Source: Eriocheir sinensis
Lineage: Eukaryota; Arthropoda; Malacostraca; Decapoda; Varunidae
DNA length: 64,000 bases
Assembly (NCBI RefSeq): GCF_024679095.1
Contig: NC_066513.1
Coordinates: 5,743,695 to 5,807,694 of the forward strand
Direction: 5' to 3'
This document shows, piece by piece, positions 41,236 through 59,387 of this stretch (position 1 is the first letter of the stretch; each line of letters begins with the position of its first letter). The notes under the pieces were generated by a model. The model was not told the origin of the DNA. It saw nothing but the letters and a program-made list of their open reading frames with translations, and ran no database searches. The position numbers and the translations under genes are program-made.

Positions 41236-44200
41236 ATATATATACAAAAATACACATAAAATAATATTTTTTTTATTAAGATAAATATACAAAATGCACA
41301 TACAATAAGGTAAATTTGTATTGAAATAGATATGCAAAATAAATATCAAATAATGTAAATTTGTATTAAAATATATATACGAAAACACATAAAATAACGT
41401 AAATCTCTTTGAAAATATATATAAAAAATACACATAAAATGATGTAACTACGTAAAAAAATATTGATACAAAATACACCTAAAATAAGGTAAATTCGTAT
41501 CAAATTCAATAAACTAAATTTCAATAAAAGAATGTATATATGTAGGAAAATAAATATACAAAATAATATATAAAATAACTAAAATTTGTATAAAAATACA
41601 TACAAAAATACACAAAAATAATTTCAATTTTTATGAAAATAGATGTACAAAATACAAATGAATTAAGGTAACTTTGTATTGAAATACATATACAAAATAC
41701 ACATAAAATAATGTAAATTTGTAAAAAAATATGTAAACAAATAGACATAAATTAACGTATATTTGTATAAAATATAAGTAGAAAATGCACATTAAATAAT
41801 GTAAATATGTAAAATAAAATATATACCAAATACACATAGAACAATGTAAAATCGTATCAAAATGAATACACAGAATATCAATAAATATAATTTAAATTTG
41901 TATGAAAGTAAAGATGCAAAATACCCATAAAAAAAAACATGTTTTTAAAAAAATTTTTATACAAAAATACACATCAAATAATTAATTTTGTATTAAAATA
42001 AATATACAAAATGCACATACAATATGGTAAATTTGTATTGAAATAGATATGCAAAACACTCATAAAACAATGTAAATTTGTTTCAAAATATATATACGAA
42101 TACACAAAAAAACGTAAATTTCTAAAAATTTATATAAAAAATACATATAAAACGATGTAAATACGTATAAAAATATATGCACAAAATAAACATAAAATAA
42201 TATAAAATCGTAACAGAATAGATAAACAAAATACCAATAGAAGAATGTGAATTTATTTGAAAATAAATATACAAAATACACATAAAATAACGTAAATTTG
42301 TATAAAACTATATACAAAAATACAAAAAAGTATTTTAAATTTGTATGAAAATAGAAATACAAGACATACATAAAATAAACTAGATTTGTATTGAAATATA
42401 TATACAAAATACATATAATAATGTAAATTTGTATCAAAATATTTAAACAAATTACCAATAAAAAATGTATATCTGTATGAAAAAATATATACAAAATACG
42501 CATAAAATAACATAAAATAGGCACATAAAATAGTTTAGGTTTGTATGAAAATAAATAAACAAAATATACATAAAATAAGGCAAATTTGTAGGAAAAAAAG
42601 TACAGAATACACTTAAGATATTGTTAATTTGTATAAAAAAACAACACAAGTGCACATACAATGTAGTAAAATTCTATAAAAAATATATATATACAAAACA
42701 CACATTAAATAATGTAAATGCGTATAAAAATATGTATAAAAAATACACATGAATAAATCTAAACTCGTATCGAAATAAATGAACAAAATACCGAAAAAAT
42801 AATGTAATTTTGAATGAAAATATATATAGAAAATACACATAAAATAACGTAAATACAAATAAATATATACAAATAAAATAATTTAGATTTGAATGAAAAT
42901 AAATATAAAAATAGACATAAAATAAGGTAAATTTGCAATAAAATATATATACAAAATACACATAAAATGTAGTAAAAACGTATAATAAAAATGTATACAA
43001 AATACACATAAAATAATGTAAATTCGTATCAAAATAAATAAACAAAATACCAATAAAAGAATGTGTATTTGTATAAACATAAATATACAAAATAATCATA
43101 AAATATCGTAAATTTGTATAAAACTATATACAAAAATACACAAAAGGCATAAAATTTGTATGAAAATAGATATACAAAATACACATAAAATAAGCTAAAT
43201 TTGAATTGAAATATATATACAAAATACATAAGATAATGTAAATTTGTATCAAAATATTTACACAAATTCCCATATAATAACGTAAATATGTATAAATATA
43301 TATAAACAAAATACACATTAAATAATGTAAATACCTATGAAAAATATGTACTAAATACACATATAATCCTGTACTTCGGATCAGAATAAATAAACAAAAT
43401 TCCAATAAAAAAATGTTAATTTGTATGAGAAAACATATACAAAATACACATAAAGTAACGCAAATTTCTCTAAAAATATATGTACAAAAATGCACATTAA
43501 ATAAAGTAAATTTGCATAAAAATATATATACAAAACACACATTAAATAATGTAAATGTGTATAAAAATATGTATACAAAATAACTATGAAATAATATAAA
43601 TTCGTATCGAATTAAATTAACAAAATACCAATAAAATAATATAATTTTGGATGAAAATATATATAGAAAAAACACATAAAACAACCTAAATACAAATACA
43701 TATATACACATTAAATAATTTAAAATTGAATGAAATAAATATAGAAAATAAACATAAAATAATGTAAATTTGTAATGAAATATATGTACAAAATACATAT
43801 AAAATAAGGTAAATTTGTATGCAAATATATATACAAATACACATAAAATAACATGAATTTGTATAAAAATATATACTCAAAATAAATTTTAAATAATGTA
43901 AATGCATATAAAAATATAGATACAAAGTACATATAAAATAATGTAAATTCGTATCAAAATAAATCAACAAAATACCAATAAAATAATATATATTTGAATG
44001 AAAATAAATTTCCAAAATACACATAACATAACAAAAAATTGTATTAAAATAAATACAAAAATACCCAGAAATAATTTGAATTTTTATGAAAATAGATATA
44101 CAAAATACACATAAAATATTGTAAATTTGTATCAAAATATATCAACAAATACACATAAAATAACGTAAATTTGTATAAAATATATACACAAAATACACAT

Positions 44201-45061
44201 TAAATAATAGAAAAAATATATAAATAATATATAAAAAATACACATAGAATAATGTAAAATCGTATCAAAATAAATGAACAGAATATCAATGAAATAATAT
44301 AAATTTCTATGAAAATAAAGATGCAAAATACCCATAAAATAACGCATATTTGTATAAAATTATATATACAAAAATACACATAAAATAATTAGATTTGTAT
44401 TAAAATATATATAAAAAATGCACATACAATAAGGTAAATTTGTATTGAAATAGATATGCAAAATACACATCAAATAATATAAATTTGTATTAAAATATAT
44501 ATAGGAAAACACATAAAATAACGTATATTTCTATGAAAATATATATAAAAAATACACATAAAATGATGTAAATACGTATAAAAATATATATACAAAAAAC
44601 ACCTAAAATAAGGTAGATTCGTATCAGATTCAATAAACTAAATTTCAGTAAAAGAATGTATATATGTAGGTAAATAAATATACAAAATAATATATAAAAT
44701 AACAAAAAATTGTATAAAAATATATACAAAAATATACAAAAATAATTTCAATTTGTATGAAAATAGATGTACAAAATACACATAAAATTAGGTAAATTTG
44801 TATTGAAATACATATACAAAATACACATAAAATAATGTAAATTTGTATAAAAATATATAAACAAGTAGACATAAAGTAACGAATATTTGTATAAAATATA
44901 TATAGAAAATGCACATTAAATAATGTAAATATGTAAATTAAAATATATACAAAATACACATAGAAGAATGTAAAATCGTATCAAAATAAATACACAAAAT
45001 ATCAATAACATAATGTAAATTTGTATAAAAATAAATATGCAAAACACCCATAAATAAAAGC

Positions 45062-46930
<1,869 letters not shown>

Positions 46931-49900
46931 AATATTTATACAAAAATACACATCATATAATTAAATTTGTATTAAAATAAATATACAAAATACACATACA
47001 ATAAGGTAATATGTATTGAAATAGATATGCAAAATACACATAAAATAATGTAAATTTGTATCAAAATATATACGAGTACACACAATAAAATAACGTAAAT
47101 TTTTATGAAAATATTTATACAAAATACACATAAAATAATGTAAATACGTCGAAAAATATATATACAAAATACACATAAAATAATGTAAATTCGTATCAAA
47201 ATAAATAAAGAAAACTCCAATAAAAGAAGGTATATTTGTAGGAAAATATATATACAAAATACAAATAAAATTACTAAAATTTGTATAAAAATCTATAAAA
47301 AATACACATAAATAATTTAAATTTGTTTGAAAATAGATATGCAAAATACAAATAAAATTAGGTAAATTTGTATTGAAATACATATACAAAATACCCATAA
47401 AATATTGTAAATTTGTGTCAAAATATATCAACAAATACACATAAAATAAAGTAAATTTGTAAAAAATATATATACAAAATACACATTAAATAATGGAAAA
47501 ATGTATAAAAAATATATACAAAATACACATAGAATAATGTAAAATCGTATCAAAATAAATTAACAGAATATCAATAAAATAATGTAAATTTCTATGAAAA
47601 TAGAGATTCAAAATACCCATAAAATAACGCATATTTGTATAAAAATATATATACAAAAATACACATAAAATAGTTAAATTTGTATTAAAATAAATATACA
47701 AAATGCACATACAATAAGGTAAATTTGTATTGAAATAGATATGCAAAATACACATCAAATAATGTAAATTTGTATTAAAATATATATACGAAAACATATA
47801 ATATAACGTAAATTTCTATGAAAAAATAAATAAAAAATACACATAAAATGATGTAAATACGTATAAAAATATATATAAACAAAATACACCTAAAATAAGG
47901 TAAATTCGTATCAAATTCAAATAAAAGAATGTATATATGTAGGAAAATAATAAACACAATAATATATAAGATATCTTAAATTTGTATAAAAATACATACA
48001 AAAATACACATATCAATAAAATAAAATAAATTTGTATGAAAATAAAGATGCAAAATACCCATAAAAAAGCATACTTTTATAAAAATATATATACAAAAAT
48101 ACATATCAAATAATTAAATTTGTATTAAAATAATTATACAAAAATGCATATACAATATGGTAAAGTTGTATTGAAATAAATATGCAAAACAGACATAAAA
48201 CAATATAAATTTGTTTCAAAATATGTATACGAATACACATAAAAAAACGTAAATTTCTATAAAAATATATATAAAAAATACACATAATATGATGTAAATA
48301 CGTATAAAGATATATGTACAAAATACACATAAAATAATGTAAATTCGTACCAAAATAAATAAACAAAATACCAATAAAAGAATGTGAATTTGTATGAAAA
48401 TATCTAAACAAATACACTTAAAATAACGTAAATTTGACTCAAATATATATACAAAATATATATTAAATAATGTAAATATGTATAGAAATATATAAACAAA
48501 ATACACATAGAATAATATAGAATCGTATCAAAATAAATAAACAGAATATCAATAAAATAATATAAATTTGTATGAAAATAAAGATGCAAAATACCCATAT
48601 AATAACGCATATTTGTATACAAAAATATATACAAAAATACACATAAAATATTTAAATTTGTAATAAAATAAATATACAAAATGCACATGAAATAAAGTAA
48701 AAAAGTAAAAATATATATACCAAATACACCTAAAAAAATGTAAATACGTATCAAAATAAATAAACAAAATTCCGATAAAAGAACGTATATTTGTAGGAAA
48801 ATGAATATACAAAACACACATAAAATAACGAAAATTTGTATTGAAATATATACGAAAAAACACAAAAAATAATTTCAATTTGTATGAAAAAAGATATTCA
48901 GAATACACATATAATTATTTAAAATCGTATTTAAATACATGTACAAAATACACATAAAATAATGTAAATTTGTATGAAATGAAAACAAATACACATATAA
49001 TAACGTACATTTGTATAAAATATATATACAAAATACACATAGAATAATGTAAAATCGTATAAAAATAAATACACAGAATATCAATAAAATAATGTAAATT
49101 TGTATGAAAATAAAAATGCAAAATACCCATAAAATAACGCATATTTTTAAAAAAATAAGGTAAATTCGTATCAAATTCAATAAACTAAATTTCAATAAAA
49201 GAATGTATATATGTAAAAAAATAAAAAAAACATACAAAAATACACAAAAAATAATTTCAAATTGTATAAAAATAGATATACAAAATACACATAAAATTAG
49301 GTAAATTTGTATTGAAATACATATACAAAATACACATAAAATAATGTAAATTTGTATAAAAATATATAAAAAAATAGACATAAAGTAACGTATATTTGTA
49401 TAAAATATATATAGAAAAACACATTAAATAATGTAAATATGTAAAATAAAATATATTCAAAATACACATAGAACAATGTAAAATCGTATCAAAATAGATA
49501 CACAGAATATTAATAAAATAATGTAAATTTGTATGAAAATAAAGATGCAAAATACCCATAAAAAAAGCATATTTTTATAAAAATATATATACAAAAATAC
49601 ACATAAAATAATTAAATTTTTTATTAAAATAAATATACAAAATGCACATACAATAAGGTAAATTTATCTTGAAATAGATATGCAGTATACACATCAAATA
49701 ATGTAAATTTGTATGAAAGTATATATACAAAATACACATAAAATTATGTAAATACGTATAAAAATATATATAGAAAATACACCTAAAATTAGGTAAATTC
49801 GTATCAAATTCAATAAACTAAATTTCAATAAAAGAATGTATATATAAATTATGTAGGAAAATAAATATACAAAATAATATATAAAATAATTAAAATTTGT

Positions 49901-50261
49901 ATAAAAATTTATACAAAAATACACAAAAATAATTTGAATTTGTATGAAAATAGATCTACAAAATACACATAAAATTAGATAAATTTGTATTGAAATTCAT
50001 ATACAAAATACACATACAATAATGTAGATTTGTATTAAAATATAAAAACAAATAGACGTAAATTAACGTATATATGTAAAAAAGATATTTAGAAAATGCA
50101 TATTAAATAATGTAAATATGTAATATAAAATATATACAAAATACACATAGAACAATGTAAATTGTATCAAAATAAATACACAGAATATCAATAAAATAAT
50201 GTAAATTTGTATGAAAATAAGGATTTAAAATACCACCCCCAAAAAAGGATATTTTTATAAA

Positions 50262-52160
50262 AATATATATACAAAAATACACATCAAACAGTTAAATTTG
50301 TATTAAAATAAATATACAAAATGCACATACAATATGGTCAATTTGTATTGAAACAGATATGCAAAACACACATAAAACAATGTAAATTTGTTTCAAAATA
50401 TATATACGAATACAGATAAAAAAACGTAAATTTCTATAACAATATATATAAAAAATGCATATAAAATGATGTAAATACGTATAAGAATGTATATACAAAA
50501 TACACATAAAATAATGTAAATTCGTACCAAAATAGATAAACATAATACCAATAGAAGAATGTGAATTTGTATGAAAATAAATATACAAAATACACATAAA
50601 ATAACGTAAATTTGTATAAAACTATATATAAAAATACACAAAAGTAGTTTAAATTTGTATGAAAATAGATATACAAAATATACATCAAATAAAATAAATT
50701 TGTATTGAAATATATATACAAAATACATAAAATAATGTAAATTTGTATCAAAATATTTAAACAAATGCACATAAAATAACGTAAATTTGTTTTAAAATAT
50801 TTAAACAAAATACACATTAAATAATGATAATGCGTATACAAAATATAAACAGAATACACATATAATAATGTAAATTCGTATCAAAATACATAAAGAAAAT
50901 ACCAATAAAAATATGTAAATTTGTATAAAAAATATATTCAAAATGCACATAAAATGACGCAAATTTCTATAAGAATATATGTACAAAAATATACATAAAA
51001 TAATTTAAATATGTATGAAAATAAATAAACAAAATACACATAAAATAAGGCAAATTTGTATTAAAAAGTACAGAATACACCTAAAATAATGTAAATTTGT
51101 ATTAAATCAACAACACAAATGCACATAAAATAAATTAAAATTATATAAAAAAAATATATACAAAACACACATTAAATAATGTAAATGCGTTTAAAAATAT
51201 GTATAGAAAATACACATCAAATAATCTAAATTCATATCGAAATAAATAAACAAAATACCGATAAAATAATGTAATTTTGAATGAAAATATATATAGAAAA
51301 TACACATAAAATAATGTAAATACAAATAAATATATACACATAAAATAATTTAAATTTGAATGAAAATAAATATAAAAATAAACATAAAATAAGTTAAATT
51401 TGTAATGAAATATATATACTAAATAAATATAAAATAATGTAGATTTGTATCAAAATATATATACAAATACACGTAAAATAACATAAATTTGTACAAAAAC
51501 ATATATACAAAATACACACTAAATAATGCAAATACGTATACAAATATATATACAAATTACACATAAAACAATGTAAACTCGTATGAAAATAAATCAACAT
51601 AATACCAATAATTTTTTTTTTTTTTTTTTTTCACGTTGATTGCCTATTGCGCCGGTAGGCATCTTCCCGGTGGGGCCTGATGGTCGGCCCAAGGCTTCTT
51701 CCAGGTGGGGCCTGATGGTCGGCCCAGCCCGTTCTGGCGCAGGCGAGTGTTTATAGTGGCGCCATATATTTGTGTGAAATTAAATTTACAAAATACACAT
51801 AACATAACTAAAATTTGAATTTAAATCTATACAAAAAACACAGAAATAATATAAATTTGTATGAAAATATATATACAAAATACACATAAAATTAGATAAA
51901 TTTGTTTTGAAATATACGTATATACAAAATACCCATTAAATATTGTAAATTTCTATCAAAATATATACACAAATAAACATAAAATAACGTAAATTTGCAT
52001 AAAAAAATATATATACTAAATATACATTAAATAAGGCTAATATGTAAGGAAAATATATACAAAATACACATAGAATAATGTAAAATTGTATCAATATAAA
52101 TATACAGAATATCAACAAAGTAATGTAAAAATTTATGAAAATAAAGATGCAAAATACCCA
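50262..52160 (-). repeat. ~1.8-kb satellite segment, paralog Y
   Basis: Carries the SINE-like insertion at 51611. Near 51997 it retains a short TAAAAAAATATATATAC core where X and Z have long TA tracts. Confidence 0.85.
51611..51766 (-). mobile_element. SINE-like retroposon, 5'-truncated antisense copy
   Basis: Starts with 23 T (the poly(A) tail, antisense), then the GCCTATTGCGCCGGTAGGC end, two tandem ~35-bp units with GGGGCCTGATGGTCGGCCCA, and finally AGTGTTTATAGTGGCGCCAT. The reverse complement matches 5347-5480. It lacks the tRNA-like head present at 5237. Compared with the empty paralogous sites at 46403 and 54389, about 8 bp of satellite (AAAATAAT) are missing and no clear target-site duplication is visible. 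Confidence 0.8.
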
Positions 52161-52173
52161 TAAAATAACTCAT

Positions 52174-52348
<175 letters not shown>

Positions 52349-53034
52349 CAATTAGGTAAATTTGTATTGAAATAGATATGAAAAATACTCATAAAATAAT
52401 GTAAATTTGCATCAAAATATATACGAATACACACAATAAAATAACGTAAATTTTTATGAAAATATATATACAAAATACTCATAAAATAATGTAAATACGT
52501 AGAAAAATATATATACAAAATACACATAAAATAATGTAAATACGTAGAAAAATATATATACAAAATACACATAAAATAATGTAATTTGTATCAAAATAAA
52601 TAAACAAAATTCCAATTAAAGAATGTATATTTGTTGGAAAATATATATACAAAATACAAATAAAATAACTAAAATTTGTATAAAAATATATACAAAAATA
52701 CACAAAAATAATTTAAATTTGTTTGAAAATAAATATGCTAAATACATATAATATTAGGCAAATTTGTATTGAAATAAATATACAAAATACACATAAAATA
52801 ATGTAAATTTGTATGAAAATATATAAACAAATTCACATAAAATAAAGTAAATTTGCATAAAATATAAATACAAAATATACATTAAATAATGTAAATATGT
52901 ATAAAAATATATATACAAAATCCACATAGAATAATGTAAAATCGTATCAAAATAAATAAACAGAATATAAATAAAATAATGTAAATTGATATGAAAATAA
53001 AGATGCAAAATACCCATATAATAACGCATATTTG

Positions 53035-54870
<1,836 letters not shown>

Positions 54871-54871
54871 A

Positions 54872-54877
54872 AATATA
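54872..54877. repeat. Target-site duplication of LINE, left copy
   Basis: AATATA, repeated at 59833-59838. The empty paralogs at 46839 and 52096 have a single AATATACAGAATATC. Confidence 0.75.
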
Positions 54878-55002
54878 ATTTTTTTTTTTTTACAACAAAA
54901 GAGGCAGCTCAAGGGCACACAAAAAAAGAAAACAATAATAAAAGAAAAGCCCGCTACTCGCTGCTCCTAAAAAAGAAACAAAAGAGGTGGCCGAAAGCAA
55001 GC

Positions 55003-57464
55003 TCAAATACGGGAGGAGAGGTGTCCTGATACCGTCCTCTTGAAAGAGTTCAAGTCGTAGGCAGGAGGAAATACAGATGAAGGAAGATTGTTCCAGAGTT
55101 TACCAGCGTGAGGGATGAAAAAGTGAAGATGCTGGTTAACTCTTGCATAAGGGGTTTGGACAGTATAGGGATGAGCATGAGTAGAAAGTCGAGTGCAGCG
55201 GGCCGCGGGAGGGGGGGAGGCATGCAGTTAGCAAGTTCAGAAGAGCAGTCAGCGTGGAAATATCGATAGAAGATAGAAAGAGAGGCAACATTGCGGCGGA
55301 ATTTAAGAGGTAGAAGACAAGCAGTATGAGGAGGGGAGCTGATGAGACGAAGAGCCTTAGCCTCCACTCTGTCCAGAAGAGCTGTGTGAGTGGAGCCCCC
55401 CCACACATGAGATGCATACTCCATACGAGGGCGAACAAGGCCCCTGTATATGGATAGCAACTGTGCAGGGGAGAAGAACTGGCGGAGACGGTATAGAACG
55501 CCCAGCCTCGAGGAAGCTGATTTAGTAAGAGATGAGATATGAAGTTTCCAGCTGAGATTTTGAGTTAAGGATAGACCGAGGATGTTTAGTGTTGAGGAAG
55601 GTGATAGTTGGGTGTTGTCAAAGAATAGGGGATAGTTGTTTGGAAGATTGTGTCGAGTGGATAGGTGGAGAAACTGTGTTTTTGAGGCGTTGAAGGACAC
55701 CAGGTTCTTCTTGCCCCAATCGGAAATAATAGTAAGGTCTGAGGCTTAGCGTTTTGCAGCCTCCAGCCTTGAGTCGTTAAGTTCCTGTAGGGTGGGTCTT
55801 CTATTAAAAGAAGTTGAGTAATGCAGAGTGGAATCATCGGCGTAGGAATGGATAGGACAGTTCGTTTTGGAAAGAAGATCATCAATGAACAACAGAAAAA
55901 GAGTGGGAGATAGGACAGAACCCTGTGGGACACCACTGTTAATAGATTTAGGGGAAGAACAGTGACCGTCTACCACGGCAGAAATAGAACGGTCAGAAAG
56001 GAAACTGGAGATAAAGGTACAGAGAGAAGGATAGAAACCGTAGGAGGGTAGTTTGGAAAGCAAAGATTTGTGCCAGACCCTATCAAAAGCTTTTGATATG
56101 TCCAGCGCAATAGCAAATGTTTCACCGAAACGTCTAAGAGAGGATGACCAAGAGTCAGTTAAGAAGGCTAGGAGATCACCAGTAGAACGCCCCTTGCGGA
56201 ACTCATACTGGCGATCAGATAGAAGGTCAGAAGTGGAAAGATGCTTTTGAATCTTCCGGTTAAGGATTGATTCAATAGCTTTAGATAGACAAGAAAGTAA
56301 AGCTATAGGACGATAGTTTGAGGGATTGGAGCGGTCACCCTTCTTAGGCACAGGCTGTATGAAGGCATACTTCCAGCAAGAAGGAAAGGTAGATGTTGAC
56401 AGGCAGAGGCGAAAGAGTTTGGCCCGGCAGGGTGACAGCACTGAGGCACAGCTTTTAAGGACAATAGGAGGCACTCCATCAGGTCCATAAGCCTTCTGAG
56501 GATTGAGGCCAGAGAGGGCATAGAAAACATCATTTTGAAGAATCTTTAAAACAGGCATAAAGGAGTCAGAGGGGGGATGAGTAGGAGGAATATGCCCAGA
56601 ATCGTCCAGAGTGGAGTTTTTAGAAAAAGTTTGAGAGAAGAGTTCAGCCTTAGAAATAGATGAGACGGCAGTGTTGCCGTCAGGACTGAGGAGTGGAGGG
56701 AAAGATGAAGAAGTGAAATTGGAGGAGATGTTTTTGGCTAGATGCCAGAAGTCACGGGAAGAGTTAGAGAAAGCAAGGTTGTGGCATTTTCTATTAATGA
56801 AAGAATTTTTGGTTAGTCGGAGAATAGATTTGGCACGATCTCGGGCAGAAATGTAAAGTTCATAATTAGCATTAGTTTGAAGGCTCTGGTACCTTTTGTG
56901 AGCTACCTTTCTATCATTGACAGCACGAGAACAAGCGTGATTAAACCAAGGCTTTTTAGCGTGAGGAGTAGAGAAAGAACGAGGAATGTATGCCTCCATT
57001 CCAGAGACAATCACCTCTGTGATGCGCTGAGCACACACAGAGGGGTCTCTATCCAGGAAGCAATAATCATACCACGGGAAATCGGAAAAGTACGTCCTCA
57101 GGTCGTCCCACCGAGCTGAAGCAAAATGCCAGAAGCATCGCCTCTTCGGTGGGTCCAGAGGGTGTACAGGAGCGATAGGACAGGATGCAGAAATAAGATT
57201 GTGATCGGAGGAGCCCAACGGAGAGAACAGTTTGACAGAATAAGCAGAAGGGTTTGAGGTAAGGAAGAGGTCTAGAATGTTGGGCCGGTCCCCAAGACGG
57301 TCGGGAATACGTGTAGGGTGCTGGACCAACTTCTCTAGGTCGTTGAGGATAGCAAAGTTGTAGGTTTGTTCACCAGGATGGTCAGTGAAAGAGGATGAAA
57401 GCCAAAGCTGGTGGTGAACATTGAAATCTCCTAGGATGTAGATTTCAGCGAAGGGAGAGTGGAT
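55003..57464 (-). pseudogene. LINE endonuclease (C-terminal part) plus reverse transcriptase
   Basis: Long intact stretch of about 570 codons (57464 to 55746), the best-preserved coding sequence in the window. The ATG-initiated frame to 57500 begins in the nested insert, so its first dozen residues are foreign. Residue numbers count from that ATG at 57500: APE-type endonuclease motifs GDFN (24-27) and SDHN (98-101); RT blocks [10 protein letters not shown] (336-345), PVPKKGD (383-389), NYRPIALLS (395-403), ALDISKAFD (465-473, catalytic Asp 467), [10 protein letters not shown] (523-532) and YADD (553-556). All catalytic residues are present. An in-frame TAA at 55746-55748 (another family copy has TTA) precedes a same-frame continuation of over 200 codons. 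A 1-bp loss near 55200 then frameshifts the C-terminus. The clade is Jockey/CR1/I-like; I cannot name it more closely. Confidence 0.92.
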
Positions 57465-59259
57465 CACAGAGGTGATTGTCTCTGGAATGGAGGCATACAT
57501 TCCTCGTTCTTTCTCTACTCCTCACGCTAAAAAGCCTTGGTTTAATCACGCTTGTTCTCGTGCTGTCAATGATAGAGAGGTAGCTACAAAGAAAAGAGCC
57601 TTCAAACTAATGCTAATTATGAACTTTACATTTCTGCCCGAAATCGCAAATCTATTCTCCGACTAACCAAAATTCTTTCATTAATAGAAATGTCAAAACC
57701 TTGCTTTCTCTAACTCTTCCGTGACATCTAGCCAAAACATCTCTCCAACTTCACTTCTTCATCTTTCCCTCCACTCTCAGTCCTGACGGCAACACTGCCG
57801 TCTCATCTATCTCTAAGGCTGAACTCTTTCCTCAAACTTTTCTAAAACTCCTCTGGACGATTCTGCATATTCCTCCTACTCATCCCCTCCTGTTATAAAG
57901 ATTCTTCAAAAATTGTTTATGCCCCTCTGGCCTCAATCCTCAGAAGGCTTATGGACCTGATGGAGTGCCTCCTATTGTCCTTAAAACTGTGCCTCCGTGC
58001 TGTCACCCTGCCTGGTCAAACTCTTTCTGCCTCTGCCTGTCAACATCTACCTTTCCTTCTTGCTGGAAGTATGCCTCACACAGCCTGTACCTAAGAAGGG
58101 TGACCACCAATCCCAAACCACCGTATTATTGCTTACTTTCTTGTCTATCTAAGAACTGAATCTCAACCGTAAGATTCAAAAGCACCTTTCCACTTCTGAC
58201 CTTCTATCTGATCGCCAGTATGGGTTCCGCAAGGCGTTCTACTAGCCTCTTAACTGACTCTGTCATCCTCTTAGCTGTTTCGGTGAAACTTTGCTATTGC
58301 GCTGGACATATCAAAGCTTTGATAGGGTCTGGCACAAATCTTGCTTTCTAAACTACCCTCCTACGGTTTCTATCCTTCTCTCTGTACCTTTATCTCCAGT
58401 TTCCTTTCTGACCGTTCTATTTCTGCCGACAGTTCTTCCCCTAATATTAACAGTGGTGTCCAGGGTTCTGTCCATTCCACTCTTTTCTGTTGTTCATTGA
58501 TGATGTCTCTTCCAAAACGAACTGTCCTATCCATTCCTACGCCGATGATTCCACTCTGCATTATTCAACTTCTTTTAATAGAAGACCCACCCTTCAGGAA
58601 CTTAACGACTCAAGGCTGAGGCTGCAGTAGCCTCAGACCTTCATTATTTCCGATTGGGGACCTGGTGTCCTTCAACGCCTCAAAAACACAGCCCACCTAT
58701 CCACTCTTCCAAACAACTATCTCCCTATTTGACAACACCCAGCTACAACACTCAACATCCTCTCCTTGGAACTCTATCTCTTACTAAATCAGCTTCTCGA
58801 GGCTGGGCGTTCTGTACTCCGCCAGTTCTTCTCCCCTGCACAGTTGCTGTCCATATACAGGGCCTTGTCCGCCTCGTATGGAGTATGCATTCATGTGGGG
58901 CTCCACTCACACAGCTCTTCTGGACAGAGGGCAAAGGCTCTTCGTCTCATCAGCCTCCTCATACTGATAGTCTTCACCTCTAAATTCCGGTTGCCTCTCT
59001 TCATCTTCTATCGATATTTCCACGCTGACTGCTCTTCTGAACTTGCTAACTGCATGCCTCCCTCCCGCTGCACTCGACTTTCTACTCATGCTCATCCCTA
59101 TACGTCCAAACTCCTTATGCAAGAGTTAACCAGCATCTTCACTTTTCATCCCTCACGGGTAAACTCTGGAACAATCTTCCTTCATCTGTATTTCCTCCTG
59201 CCTACGACTTGAACTCTTTCAAGAGGAGGGTATCAGGACACCTCTCCTCCCGAAGCTGA
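57465..59259 (+). pseudogene. Nested LINE reverse transcriptase, heavily decayed
   Basis: Homologous to the - strand frame from residue 161 onward, beginning with [17 protein letters not shown] (translation near 57466). No frame stays open beyond about 150 codons. By eye the differences from the host copy are mostly 1-13-bp deletions, often in homopolymers. Between 58199 and 58332 I count about eight deletions, two or three substitutions and no insertion. Block B is damaged (a codon lost in the GVPQG region) and the total length is about 10% shorter than the matching host segment. It ends at a TGA at 59257-59259 after the family's conserved HLSSR. Confidence 0.88.
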
Positions 59260-59384
59260 CTTATCTTTCGGCCACCTCTTTGGATTCTTTTTGGGAGCAG
59301 CGAGTGGCGGGCTTTTTTTTTTTGTTAATGTTTACTTTTTTGTGCCCTTGCGCTGTCTCCTTTGCTGTAAAAAAAAAAAAAAAA
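57465..59384 (+). mobile_element. Nested LINE copy of the same family, opposite strand
   Basis: A 5'-truncated copy inserted head-on into the host LINE. It begins at CACAGAGGTGATTGTC, in the endonuclease-RT linker, runs through the RT and 3' UTR, and ends in a 16-nt A-run at 59369-59384. The host sequence reads through if this block is removed (GTGGAGCACATC joins CACTCTCCC on the - strand). Only GAT (57462-57464 and 59385-59387) is shared at the joints, so any target duplication is 3 bp or less. It forms a roughly 2-kb inverted repeat with the host copy. Confidence 0.88.
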
Positions 59385-59387
59385 GAT

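Noticed and set aside
57465..59384. Head-to-head LINE pair as a twin-priming (5' inversion) product of one insertion
   Set aside because: Both arms have their own 3' UTR and tail, and the host endonuclease resumes beyond the insert at 59388; nested insertion explains all of it.
54878..59384. The inverted LINE pair as a pure fold-back read artefact
   Set aside because: The sequences beyond the two 3' tails differ (satellite at 54877, host endonuclease at 59388), which a simple fold-back would not give. Poor consensus of one arm remains possible and is reported.
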